NCBI GenBank assembly: GCA_964017045.1
Contig: OZ024808.1
Location: 7,325,284-7,389,283, forward strand
Origin: Omphiscola glabra
Lineage: Eukaryota; Mollusca; Gastropoda; Lymnaeidae
Length of the DNA stretch: 64,000 bases
Direction: 5' to 3'
Below the pieces are notes generated by a model. It saw only the letters and a list, made by a program, of their open reading frames with translations, made no database searches and was not told where the DNA came from. Positions 44,814 to 57,025 of this stretch are shown piece after piece. The translations under genes and the position numbers were made by a program. The number at the start of each line of letters is the position of its first letter. Positions within the stretch are counted from its first letter, which is position 1.

Positions 44814-47800
44814 CTAGGTCCTCACTTGGAACTTGCCAGCTCTGGTGATGTACTTCACTCCTTTGAAAGGTTTGTATTTCTGAGTGGGAAAAGTGACATT
44901 AAATTTTGTTAATTTAATTTACTTTTCTATAAATAAGTATTGGGAATTGTATTAAATTCTAACAGCAAATATTGAGAATAGCATTACTTTCTATTAGTAC
45001 TGTGTAGGCGATAGCGTTACATTTCCTGTTAAATCATAGAGCGAGCTGCAGCACAATTTAATTTAAATTAAATGCAATGAGAAAGTTGAACAAAAAATGT
45101 CACAAACAATTTGTTTAAAGAGAATATTATGCAAATTAATTTTAATTATATGAGGACTTTGTTAAAAATGGAACCAATGCTAAGTGGGGCAATATTTTTA
45201 AAAACTTTGGATTTAATTTTTAAATTTTGTTTGTATTATTATACGGAGATTTAACTAATATATAAAAATGTGGGCACTGGAGATAATTAAATCTATGAGA
45301 TTCTAAGTAATTGTTTTAAATAGGGAATCTCAAATGGTTAAGTCATCAGCTCCAAATTAATTCAATTTGGACTTCCCTTCAATGTCCAACGGAGAGTGAT
45401 AATTTCAAACAGGTAATTAAATTAACTTTTAAAATTTCAAAACTTCATATAAAATAGAAAAAATAAATATATATATATGAAAGCACAGAAGTGTTGACAG
45501 TGTTTTTGCAGTGATGAATGTTGGCTGTCCGTCAAATTTAACCATTGAGTTTTAAAATGTACCACCAGTGTCTCATACATCATAAATTTGAGAGGGGAAG
45601 ATTTCCAACACCATACAAGAAGTGCTCAATACTTTAATTTTAATTACTTTTGTTGGGGAAATTTATTATTATTTTTAAATGTCAAAATAAAATGTGCAAA
45701 GTTTCCAATATACAGAAACAAGAAATAAAAAAAGTTGTAACCAAAAAAAAAATTTAATTAAAAAATAAAACTCAGCGTTTATATAATTTTCTGAAATTTA
45801 ATATTTAAAGAAAAGTACGGGGGAAATATTTAAAAATTGTGTGCATCTTAAATTTAAAAAAACAAAACAACTATGCGTACCCATTTATGGGAGAGTTCCT
45901 TGGACGATTAAAAAATAAAGATTAGATATAACACAACAAAATCCAACCAGATAGCAAACACATCAATGGTGCCGAAGGAGGATGAGGGGGGAAAAGAAAA
46001 TAAACCGGGGCAGACAACTCAAAGATGACAGCAAGCTAAATAAAAACTATGGGTTGACAGTATAAATACGGGAAATAAAGATTTTAGCAACTCATGAAAT
46101 AAGGATTAAATTAGACATCTTCAACGCAAAAAAACATTTGTTATAATAAGTTATTGATTCAAGTTTATCCCCTCTAACCAATTTAAGGAGCACAAAATAA
46201 ATCTTCACAATTGTTAGTTTAGTCATGGTTCACTTAAGTGATGAGATTACCCGTACACAGATGAAGTGTATCAACATAGTTAATGGGCACCAAATGTCTT
46301 CCATTGTCAACTTTAACTTTAGGTGCATTAGTTTAGTTAATGAACTCTTGTGTGACTGATTTTTATGGTAGTCTGTGCTTTGTGTAGTGCTATTAGCCAT
46401 TTGTTTGGGAGCTGGTGTGAGAAAATTGTGGAAGAAGGTTGTACTATATTCTGCTACCGGTACTTATAACGAGCTGAGCTGCACTATACATGTGTTTGAT
46501 TCAATGTACAGCCTGATATATGTGGATTTTATGGATCCAAGTTTAAACTGCTTTTGGAAAAAGGACTTGTGTTCAGTTTAGTGTGATTACGACATATGTA
46601 CATGTACAAGAATTTTGTACAGAAAACCAATCATTGCTGATTGAGTTGTGACAATGTGAATTGCAAAATCTGGCAAATAATAAGATTGAAAAGAATCTAA
46701 TTTATCTCACTGCTTATTAAAAACCTGGATCTGACAACAAAGTTTGAAGTTCACTGCTACGCACAGTTTAAAGATGGAAAAACAGCCCAAATATTGTCAT
46801 CTTGCATAATTTAAACAAATTACGTATTCGGGGTCAGAACATATTTTATCGGGAGATGGTTGAAAAGGAAATCAATTGAGGGAGATAAAACTGTCCCTTT
46901 CATGATAGATACTGAATCTAACTTGGTATGGGTTGACATGGTAATACTGACCTCTCCATACATGTCCAGACGATTGACTTTGAGGCCTGACACAGCAAAT
47001 GTATTGATAGTAAACATCACCTGATGGGTCAGAGGAGAAAAAAAAAGTCATGTCTCTACCACACCTAGTTATAAGAGCGTTGGACTGCGATAAAGCTTTT
47101 AAGTAGATTAGTTAGACACAAACAATTTGTGTAAATAAAACAATGTATGTTCAGCTTTCACGATTATTTTACAGAATACAAATGTAAATGTTTCGCAAAT
47201 GCCAAATGTTACATGTAAATATATATTATTTAAATGTATACTTGTTTAAATGTTTAGTTTTTTTGTACTGATGAAGGCATTAGCCGAAACTTTTACTACT
47301 ATAGGTGAGGTGAGACCCAAATGTAAGATTGAACATAAAGATATTCACTTACATACATCATACAACTCCTATGCTAGGATGGTTAAAATTTTCTTTGCAT
47401 CCATTTGAATAAATCATGTTTTCCTAATTGTTTTGATGTGTGCTATCACTGTCACTTTATGACAGAATGGTGACTTTGAAAATATGTTTCTTTTTTGCTG
47501 CCATGTTTATTTTATTTATAGTCGATCCATCATTTGCACAGAATTGAGGGTTAAGATCTGACAACTTACAGTTATTGTTGGATTGGCTTCAGGAACGGGG
47601 ACTCCAGTCTGTAAAGTGATCTGAAAGCAAATGTAGAATAACATGAAAAGTGTTATGGATGTTTCACATACAAGTGTAATATTTTTGTAAGCTTCGGCAT
47701 GCTTAAAAAAAAACATTTCGATATGTTTTGTTACATTGTCTATTGATATGTTTTGTTAAATTGTCTATTGATATGTTTTGTTAAATTGTCTATTGATATG

Positions 47801-50800
47801 TTTTGTTAAATTGTCTATTGATGTGTTTTGTTACATTGTCTATTGATATGTTTTGTTACATTGTCTATTGATATGTTTTGTTACATTGTCTATTGATGTG
47901 TTTTGTTACATTGTCTATTGATGTGTTTTGTTACATTGTCTATTGATATGTTTTGTTACATTGTCTATTGATATGTTTTGTTACATTGTCTATTGATGTG
48001 TTTTGTTACATTGTCTATTGATGTGTTTTGTTACATTGTCTATTGATGTGTTTTGTTACATTGTCTATTGATGTGTTTTGTTACATTGTCTATTGATGTG
48101 TTTTGTTACATTGTCTATTGATGTGTTTTGTTACATTGTCTATTGATATGTTTTGCTAAATTGTCTATTGAGATAGGTTTTGATGGAGGGTACTTTTGCC
48201 AGTTTTTGACAGTGAAGTCACAAGTTAGGTTAAACAGAGTTTCTGAAAATAATGTCCAGAAACAGCAGGGGATTCAGGGGAGTCGCTTGGAGAAAACAAT
48301 ATGAAAAATAATAAGTAATTCTATTTTCAGTAACTGTTGGTGTAATGATTCGGTCAAGTTGAAGAAAATATCCAGATGTTTCTTAAAATGTATTTTCTCA
48401 GTTTCAATTTTGTGTATGTGGTCTAGAGCATATTGTGACGGTCTAAGACTAGAGCATATTGTGACGGTCTCAGACTAGAGCATACAGTGACAGTCTCAGA
48501 CTATAGCATACTGTGACAGACTCACATTAGAGCATATTGTGACGGTCTCACACAAGAGCATATTGTGACCGTCTCAGACTATAGCATATTGTGATGGTCT
48601 CACATTAGAGCATATTGTGACCGTCTCAGACTATAGCATATTGTGATGGTCTCACATTAGAGCATATTGTGACAGTCTCAGACTAGAGCATACTGTGACG
48701 GTCTTAGACTAGAGCATACTGTGACGGTCTTAGACTAGAGCATACTGTGACGGTCTCAGACTAGAGCATACTGTGACAAGAGTGTTTCATTTTATGCATT
48801 TATTTCTGGTAACGTTGTGTTAAAATGGTCTCAAAAAAAACAACAAAACGAACTATTGTTATTGAATGGTCAAGTTTCAGCTGTTTTTGGTCACTTAATT
48901 CCTCGTAATTGAGATAATTTTATTTTTTTTAAACTATTTCGCAAAACACTGAGAAACTGTCAACACTCACGTTTCCTTTAATGTTGGGCAACTTGCCAGG
49001 TTCAATCTTTCCAACATCCCAGGTCATGAGTTTCGATACTGGATCAAAGGAATTCTTGCCTTGGGTCGAGGTCAAGGTCACATTCAATACTGACTTGGGG
49101 AATGGAACTTCCAGTACAACATTCTCAATCTGTACAATGACAATACCATGTTGTGGTTTAGTTTTATGAACAGGTTGCTGTAATTTTACAGGAATGTCTT
49201 TGTTAAAAAGAATTTAAACATTTTGATATCTATGAAAAATTAAATTAACCCTTTGAACCTGGGATCCTGCTTTATCGGTCTGAGTCTGAGTGTTAAAAAT
49301 GAACACCCCCGCCAGACCGTTATTTCAGTCTCTGTTATATATATATATATATAGCCTAGAACAGCGTAGGGCTCGGCTTCTTTTTAAACTACACAGAGTT
49401 ATTTTTATCCGCTACAACTGTCTGCTAGTAGAATGGTCTTGAAGTTGATGTCACCCAGTGAATGTATGTATTGTCAACGTCCTCCCATACCTGCCCTGTC
49501 CTGGCTGGCAAAAACGTTGGGTTTTTTTTACATTTGAATGCATTGCAATTTGTTCTCAAGAATGCCAAGAGTTGAATGCATTGTTTTTGTCATGTTTTGC
49601 AATGTATTGAGGTGACGAACATTAAAAAATTGCTATTCTAAAGGACTTAAAACAGAGCCGGTGGATGATACTGTAATGGAAATGATTCAAAGGATTATTA
49701 TCCTGTTTTGAAAAATGATTATAATAAAGCAAATAGACACTGATGGTGACGCGATCTGTTGACTTCAGCTACCAGTGCTATTGATGCGTGCTACCAGTGC
49801 TACTGATGCGTGCTACCAGTGCTACTGATGCATGCTACCAGTGCTACTGATGCATGCTACCAGTTCTACTGATGCGTGCTACCAGTGCTACTGATGTGTG
49901 CTTTGAGAATAAAAGAAACAACACTATATTTTTTTTTGGGGGGGGGGGGGGGGTATTGGCCTTCCCTGGGGCATTAACCTTGGTTTTTTATGAAAAATTT
50001 AGGGTTGCATAAATGACCTTCTAGTATGCTATTCTACACCAATTCTAAGATAATTTACTCCCTGTAATACTTTTTACAACAGTTATGGACTACTAACAGA
50101 CAAACCTAGATTGAAATAAATAAAATGTATTTAATTTTTATAAAATCATGTGATTTTGTTTATTTGTGTGTCGATTTGTTGAAATTTTCCACAGGAGCCA
50201 AGGGGCATGGGTATTTAGGATCTGGAGGCCAGGGGCATGGGTATTTAGGATTTGGCGCCCAGGGGCATGGGTATTTTAGGATCTGGAGCCAAAAGCTCAA
50301 AGGTTTAAAACAGGGAAAACATGTCAAAATTTTATTTCCTGATGTAAACGTATGTTAGCAATAATGGAAAACTCTTTTTGCCAGGAAACCTAAATATATG
50401 ACACATAATTATGTTTGAGTGAAATTCACTTAGGGTTCATTACTTTAAGCAATTAACAGTACAAATTCACACGATTTGACATGCCATGATAGACTGTAGA
50501 AAAACTTTGAAAAAGCATGGAATTGGTTGTTTTTTGCATAATTTTATTACTGTGGTAAATTTATATGAACTTGATGACTAAAATTAAAATTTACTGTTTC
50601 AATTGCAAAACTAGAAACGTGCCTTCAAATTCTGCCATGATGAGTTTAAAGTAAAAGGGCTGAATTCCAAAAGGTTCCCACTTACTGTCTTGCCCATGGT
50701 TTGTTTGGGGCCTATGGTGACCTCAAACCTCCCTCCACTGCCCTCCCTGTAGTTGATATTGTGCTTGAGGTAGAGTGGTATGGCCACCATACTGTCCAGG

Positions 50801-53800
50801 GAAGAGATAAGAGGATGTGATGTGACATTACGACTAGAGAAAACAAGATGGCTCAACACTGGGCGAGAAGAAAACCAATTATATAACAATTGATGTTTAT
50901 TTAAAAGTTGTTTATTCTTTTCAGAAGAAACCAATTTTATAACAATTGATGTTTTAAATAAGTTGGTTTTTTTTTCCTTTTAAAACTTTTGTTTTATTTC
51001 GCTTCTAGATTTCCAGTCGTATTTTTGCAGATTTAAAGAGCCAAACTTTTGTTTGATAGTTGCAGCTTTATCTAAAGGAAAAAAAACAAACATTGAACGC
51101 CTTGTCTAAAGACTTTGTTCAGTTGACAAAAACACATAACTATAGTACTAGTACTCCTATCAAGGCAGTTTGAAAGTGTGCAATAAAACAACTAATATTA
51201 AAGAAATAATGGGTGCAAAGCCAAGACAGAAAACATTACAAAAATGCAATAGCAGGTTGAGGTAATCTCTTTTTCAGGTTTTGAATGGTGAAGAAGGCTT
51301 GCTGTCACAGCATCCATTAAACTTTGCAGCACACCTATCTGACTGAATGCCTTCAGTACCAATTGTACTTCTAGTCATGGACATATATAACCATTTGAAT
51401 ATAATAATTTGTAGTAAGCTACTGTTTAAGAACTACTTGACCGATTTCTATCATTAGAAAAGAAGTTGAATTAAAAAAAAAAGTCTCTGTTCTTAAAAGT
51501 ATATACAGCCGTCCCTCACCACTTTGCGGCTTCACTCTATCGTGTTTTTTTCATACCTAACATATACCGTATTTTACAGACTATAAGACGCACCTTAATT
51601 TTAAAGGATTTTAAAAAAAAAAAATAACATTTTTACCATTTTTATATTAATTTCTAGTATAAGACGCAACTGAATTTTGGAGGTAATTTTTCGAAGAAAA
51701 AAGTGCGTCTTACTTATAGTCCATAAAATACAGTATTTATTAAAAAGGTGATCGAGATAGTGAAAATAATACAGCGTGTGCTCGGTTGTCGATTATACAC
51801 CCCAGTATTACAATTAAAATAACTGTGCGTTGGGACTGTAGGCCTATGTTTATGAGCACCCCAGAGGATCTAAATAATTTTAAAAATCGTATTTAGAGGG
51901 TCGTGAACAGGTTTTCTATTCTCTTGCGAACATAATCCATTTATAAATTATTATTATTATTATACGAAGTTTTATAAAGCGTAGTACCCCTACCTAGGGC
52001 TGGGCTCACCATGCTGTACATATAATTTAGTAAACATGATCATGATGACAAAGGCTAGATAACGGCACAAAGTGTCCTTGTAGATGACAGCAAGGCCACC
52101 ACCACGAGATGGACGAGGAAAAGAATTCTACTCTGTGGAAATTCGCTATGGCGGTAGAGTCTGGACCCGATTAACCCCGATAAACGAGGGACAACTGAAC
52201 TATTTTCAAACTTGAACTCTGTGACATCAGCTAAATATTATTACTTATTTGATCCTATGTGGTACGACATCATCCTGAAGTGGCCATCTGGGGGGACAAA
52301 CGATAAAATCTTCTCAGACTGAAAAAAAAACCAAAATGAAATGTATGCAACAAGATTAAATTTTAATACTTATATAAACTTATCAGTTTTAAAACATTAT
52401 ATTACATGCTTTTCTTCGCCCCGATTTCGGGCAAGATTTTTCTATTTTGTTTGTCTTTTGTGTTAGTAACTTGTCTTTTGTGTAAGTCATTACTGTTAGT
52501 TTTTTTTTTTCATACTTCTTCCCTTCATGTTTTCTAGCCTTCTCACCTCCCATCTCTTAAATCTGACACACGGATGGAAGCTGACGTCATCCAGGAGTCT
52601 TGGATTGACAAATGACAATGTCAAGTCTGGCATGCCACTCAGTTTGATCAAACAGTCAATCTGAAAAACAAACAACACTGTGACTAAAGACAGGAAATTA
52701 ATTGACAGAAGGCTTTGCCGGTGTCCGTGTTCATTGGTATTTATTTTATCTTTTCTTTCTTTATTACAAAATGTTTTATACCTGTCACAAGAGACAGGCC
52801 CTCAATGAAAAAGCAGCCCGTCTACTTACATAGCCCTGAATTTCGGCTATAACAGTGGATCCAGACTTGTCGATGATGGCGTCGATTTCCTCTATCACGT
52901 CAAAGTAGGCTTCATTGTTGGTGTATTTGACACCAGTGCGGCGCCACGGAATGTTAGACAGTTGGCCAGTGGGCAGTGTAGCTCCAACACTGAAATATCA
53001 ACCCATGCTCTATATTTATAACTTAAAGAAACAGAATGGCAAAATCTCCTCATTCCAGAACGTTGCTCTCTAATTATTGAAATATTCACACAGGAAACAA
53101 CAGGCAAACAGTTGACATTGAGATCTCTCCTCCCACTTTGGTATCCCTAGTGCATACTTAGTGCATCCCTAGTGCATCCCTAGTGAAGCCTGAATCCCCG
53201 ACAAACTTATATCTCAGCACTTGGATATAACAAGCAGGAGCCCTAATTACCCGGTGGATTTCCCTGTAACTGTGTCTGTGATCGTCCTGAGAAAGTTTGG
53301 AGGCTTGATGAGTTCTTTGAGAACGTTCGACTCCACAGCCAGAGGGAAGCCATTGTCCAGCATCTCATCAAGTAACTGGGAAAAGATAAGATTATAATTT
53401 GTATGATTTATCATATATGCTTGCGTACAGGTCACACTTTTTAAGAAACAAAATTTTTGATAAATAGTAATCAACCCGACATCAATTTTGAAGACTGTTT
53501 TTCAGTGTGGCATAGTCATTTATACAAAAAGTAAGAGATCTGTTTTCTCGCTTGCTCTCGCTTATGCTCCAGCAGAGGGGAATCCTTTCTACAAAAATAT
53601 CTTTTAAAGCTCACATACTCTATGACGTAGTTTATCAAGTGGTTTATGATGATTGGTTTCTTAAAGCTGACACAATCTATGATGTAGTTTATCAAGTGGA
53701 TTATGACGATTGGTTTTCAGTTTTCAAGTTGTTATGAAAACATTTTTTGTAACGTCTGTTTAAAAAAAAACATTAGTTATGTTTACGTTAAAAAAGGGCC

Positions 53801-56008
53801 TCGCAACGCCCCAAACTAAAGGTGTGACCTTTCTTCAGATCTACCGCTAAAAACAACTTTGCAAACTTCAAACAAAAGTTGTGACCAATACGCGAGTATA
53901 TACGTTAAATATAAAAAAATAAAATACAAAATAAAAAGTTGATGTCTTTTTTTGAAAGAGTCCTTCATTAAACAAACAAGATTTAGCTCTCAGACAAGAT
54001 TCCTTCATTAAACAAACAAGATTTTATTAATAGCTTTAGGTTTAGTCACTTTAGTCATCAGGTAAATATGAAAGTATGTTGCATCTTTAAAAATGTGAAC
54101 ATTTGACAAAATCATTGGATAGAAAGAGCGACCAACCTCATAAACTATGACATAGTTCTCTTTAAGGACTGACTCTGTACATTCAGAGAAGTAGTCTTCG
54201 AAAGTCTCACATATCCTATGAAGAAACTCCACAACGAATAGCGGTGGCACTGTAAACATAAATGTAAACAACACGTTTCTCTAATACCTTTCATATTGAC
54301 ACCAAAATTCGTATACCTACTTTATCATATAAGCCTCATTAAACTCTGTTTCTTTAAAAAAATATCATTGAGATTATTATCGTTTTAAGTGAATGATTTT
54401 TTTACCTCGAGTGTATAGTTTTAAAACAATAAAAATGTATCTCCTTAAATAAAAATGCCATAACATGGTTAACATCCTCCCTAAAATAATTTTTACAAAT
54501 ATTGCTAATTATTGTAAATTCTTTACGCATTACAAACCTTCTGTTGTCACGACTGCAACAAAAAATAAACTACTGCGATAAATGTTGATGAGGTAATGAT
54601 GTGGAGTTGCAATGACAGGTGGTACATCTTCTGGGTTTGATGCCTGGTAGTAAAAAAAAGATTTTAAAAAAATTGTTTAAATTACCTTTATCACATATTA
54701 TTAGAATATTATTTACTTGACCTTCTTACATAAAACCTTATAGATAAGGATACCAAAGACTAATTTCTTAAAATTAGCTTTTTTAATGCGATACTGATTA
54801 ATAATTTAAATATACAACAGAATTAATGACTAATTTTACCTTGCTCTGAGCTTCAAAGAAATAATCACATATTGATTTATTCACAACACTTTTCCAATGT
54901 TTTTCCATAAACACATCACTGAAAAGTAATAGAATAGTGCTTTTTAAAATTCATTTCTGAATAAAAAAGGGAACAAAAACTAGTTCCAGTTGTTACCTCG
55001 TGAATAAAGTGTAAACTTATACATTAAAAAGATGAACTTAGTAAGATATACCGGTATTATTAGCTTAAGAAGTAGTAGTTTGACATAACTACTTTTAGTT
55101 ATGGCTAGACCAACTGATACTTAATTAACTTAATTTAAACTAATGAAGGTATTCGCAAAGTTAACTTTGTTAGTCTACTTAAGACTGGCACAAAAAAAAA
55201 GAAATTGGGTTACATATCAGTTAAATAACATTTTAGCTATTTCACACTATTAGTGCCCAGCGTGATTTGATTGTTTAAGGTTCAGGTTAGGTTTAGGCTT
55301 AGGGATATATTTGCGGCCGTGTGAGACATCGCGGCACTAATAGTGTGAAATTACCAAAATTTTTGTATGGCCAAACTAGCTAGATATTCACTGATAACCC
55401 CCCTTTGCCTTTGGGAATGCCCACCAGACATCAAAAGTATGATCTCAAATTTGACATAATCGGAGCATGGATTTTGGTAAATTTCGAGAGATGGGTCTGC
55501 GTTTTTTACCATGGCCGCCATTTTGGTTGACACTACCCGTAAAATTAAGAATAAAACGTTTAAAAATAATGAAAAAACTTCCTAAATGTATTGTATCCCT
55601 CACCCTAACCTGAACCCTAAATCTATCCCTCACCCTAACCTGAACCCTAAATCTATCCCTAAACCGTAAACCTAACCTGAACCCTAAAGTCATCAGCAAC
55701 ATAACAAAACACGCAAATGACGCCATGGCTCCATAACTAGACATTAGCCTGGATTTTTAACAAATTTTCTCTTATTGAAGAAGACCATAAACTGCCATAA
55801 GAAAAGGGGGTTGGACTTACTTAATTTTACTATGCCCGATGATGGATATGTGGATATCACTAACTTAGTGACTAAGTTGGAATGATGTTACTGACCAAAA
55901 ATAATTATCTGTAGAAAAGTGGTAGGGCGAGAGAAAGGGGGAAGTAGAGAGATCCAAATTTACAAATTATTACCCAGTGTTATTTATTACGAAAAGACTG
56001 TGTATCAT
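44814..56008 (-). CDS. AP3M: AP-3 adaptor complex subunit mu (complete)
   Basis: Thirteen coding exons on the minus strand join without a phase error to 1257 nt, 418 residues plus TAG: 55974-56008, 54840-54918, 54538-54643, 54137-54249, 53251-53375, 52830-52989, 52547-52660, 52245-52318, 50686-50791, 48971-49129, 47570-47620, 46952-47020 and 44814-44879. Length equals that of vertebrate AP3M1. The N-terminal longin-like domain starts MIHSLFVINNTGD and includes EKHWKSVV, DYFFEAQ and PHHYLI. The mu-homology domain includes LPTGQLSNIPWRR, KYTNNEAYFDV, KLSGMPDL, NPRLLDDVSFHPC, FVPPDGHFRMMSY and IGPKQTMGKT; the end is VKYITRAGKFQVRT. In the family the mu subunit reads tyrosine-based sorting signals and AP-3 routes membrane proteins to lysosomes and related organelles. 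The first exon is only 35 nt; its ATG at 56006-56008 gives the conserved start and the phase needed by exon 2. Introns hold two long minisatellites. It is convergent with Vav and divergent from OSTC. Confidence 0.97.
44880..46951. other. Last AP3M intron, AT-rich, nothing recognised
   Basis: About 2.1 kb between the last two AP3M coding exons. No tandem array, transposon end or open frame with family resemblance was seen. Confidence 0.6.
47721..48172. repeat. 25-bp tandem repeat in AP3M intron
   Basis: About 18 copies with core ATTGATATGTTTTGTTACAT then TGTCT; A/G at ATATG/ATGTG defines subtypes that cluster in runs. Confidence 0.96.
48425..48780. repeat. 26-bp tandem repeat in AP3M intron
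   Basis: About 13-14 copies with core CTAGAGCATATTGTGACGGT then CTCAGA. It lies in the same intron as the 25-bp repeat at 47721-48172. Confidence 0.95.
49768..49955. repeat. 22-bp tandem repeat and poly(G)
   Basis: Six copies with core GCTACCAGTGCTACTGATGC then GT, followed at 49930-49953 by a T run and a G run of about 15. Confidence 0.92.
50192..50292. repeat. 28-bp tandem repeat
   Basis: Three copies with core AGGGGCATGGGTATTTAGGA then TCTGGAGCC. Confidence 0.88.
51565..51735. repeat. Palindromic repeat with CTATAAGACGCAC arms
   Basis: Left arm TACCGTATTTTACAGACTAT then AAGACGCACC; right arm, reversed, TACTGTATTTTATGGACTAT then AAGTAAGACGCAC. A MITE-like palindrome nested in the pogo-like element. 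Confidence 0.65.
51948..52070. repeat. ATT-headed interspersed repeat, copy 2
   Basis: (ATT)n, then TTTTATAAAGCGTAGTACCC, CTAGGGCTGGGCTCACC and GCTGTACAT. Clear relative of 4790-4990. Confidence 0.65.
53615..53722. repeat. 54-bp direct duplication
   Basis: Two copies with GTAGTTTATCAAGTGG and GATTGGTTT in AP3M intron 4. Confidence 0.85.
55239..55351. mobile_element. Small palindromic MITE in AP3M intron 1
   Basis: A 19-bp perfect inverted repeat, ATTTCACACTATTAGTGCC at 55239-55257 and its complement at 55333-55351, encloses about 75 bp. It could fold into a hairpin when transcribed. Family unknown. Confidence 0.7.
55592..55692. repeat. 30-bp tandem repeat resembling CCCTAA
   Basis: Three copies with core ACCCTAACCTGAACCCTAAA then TCTATCCCTC. 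The CCCTAA motif looks telomeric but the period is about 30 bp, not 6. Confidence 0.85.
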
Positions 56009-56042
56009 GTTTTACTGAGGTTTGTTTACACCCGATGCATAC

Positions 56043-56055
56043 ACTTCCCGGAAGT
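56043..56055. promoter_or_regulatory. Palindromic ETS-like site upstream of AP3M
   Basis: ACTTCCCGGAAGT, 35 bp upstream of the AP3M start codon (minus-strand sense), has GGAA cores on both strands as in ETS/GABP sites of housekeeping promoters. A further CCGGAA core lies at 56994-56999 before OSTC. Confidence 0.45.
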
Positions 56056-56333
56056 ACGTGTGACCATTTTTAAAGGCACACTACTCCATAAAAAAAATAA
56101 AACGAATATTCTCCCTTATTATTTAATTTACATAGTTTGGTATGCTTAACATACCCAGTTACTAAGAAATATACGGTTTAATCATATATTACATTTATTC
56201 TGATTCTATATGTTTTAATTATTTTTTACTACAAATCTTGTCCCATTTTTAACAATTTCTATATTCTAATTTATTCATTTTTCAATCAGGAATAGTACTA
56301 CGGGTACTATTAGTTTTATTAATATATATATAG

Positions 56334-56526
56334 CAGGTCTGTACAACATGCGGCCCGCCAGCACCCACTTTGCGGCCAGCAAAGTAACGAAATATTATTT
56401 TTTTTAAATTATTTTCTTAACAGCTTTCCCCTCTGTCCTATTTTCTTTCGGCCCACACAAGTTTAACCTAATGTATTACGGCCCGCCTTACAAACTTACA
56501 AGTACATTTTGAGTTGTGCAGGCCTG
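56334..56526. mobile_element. hAT-like MITE in the AP3M-OSTC intergenic region
   Basis: 193 bp with inverted ends CAGGTCTGTACAAC and GTTGTGCAGGCCTG and internal GCGGCCCGCC motifs. Flanking 8-mers ATATATAG (56326-56333) and ATTTATAG (56527-56534) agree at 7 of 8 positions, a likely target duplication. It is distinct from the SPIN-like copies. Confidence 0.8.
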
Positions 56527-56931
56527 ATTTATAGAATTTAGAATTTCAACATTATATAGTTACTTTCAGTGTGATGTGTATGCCATTGTGGCCCTAAAAA
56601 TAAAATGGACAATATTTATTGTTAAACGTCAAGTTTAATATAATATATTTATACACAGAAATATTCATAAAATCATATTTTATAATTAATAATAATTCCA
56701 TGGCGTAATATTAATATTGACCTTAAAATGTTTTAATATCTTCCCTTCATATATAATTTCTAGCTAGTAGGGTCGAAATTGGGAATCAAAACTTAATAGA
56801 GGGAAAAAGCTTGACAAGACTGATTATAACATTATTATTGCTGACTGTTATTGCGGCATTATTCTTTTGACTGTGTGTGAATTCTATTCAGAGTATTGTA
56901 GTAATGCGATTGCTGTTCAAGATTGCATAAA

Positions 56932-56941
56932 GTCACGTGAC
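56932..56941. promoter_or_regulatory. CLEAR/E-box palindrome GTCACGTGAC
   Basis: A perfect 10-bp palindrome 85 bp upstream of the OSTC start codon, in the AP3M-OSTC divergent region. It equals the CLEAR consensus bound by TFEB/MITF-type bHLH-Zip factors and also fits USF. The sequence is seen; function is inferred. Confidence 0.5.
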
Positions 56942-57025
56942 GCCAAATTGGTCGACTCGACACGAATCAAGTAAAATAGGAACTCTTTTACCTTTCCGGT
57001 AAAGATAATTTAATGCCACATCAAC

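Larger units (their letters stand above)
51506..52197. mobile_element. pogo/Tigger-like element containing two nested repeats
   Basis: Left end CAGCCGTCCCTCACCACTTT after a TA; right end, reversed, CAGTTGTCCCTCGTTTATCG. These resemble pogo/Tigger termini (CAG, CCCTCG, TATCG). Inside lie a palindromic repeat at 51565-51735 and an ATT-headed repeat at about 51948-52070. It is in AP3M intron 8, with its right end 48 bp from exon 52245-52318. The right TA is not preserved. Confidence 0.5.

Noticed and set aside
49252..49400. Another piggyBac-like end at TTAACCCTTTGAACC
   Set aside because: Only one possible terminus is visible; no matching right end or second TTAA was found.
54985..55025. Alternative AP3M first exon reading MYKFTLYSRG
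   Set aside because: It does not match the family start and ends in the wrong phase; 55974-56008 fits both.
55592..55692. Interstitial telomere
   Set aside because: CCCTAA appears but in a 30-bp period with other sequence, not as perfect hexamers.
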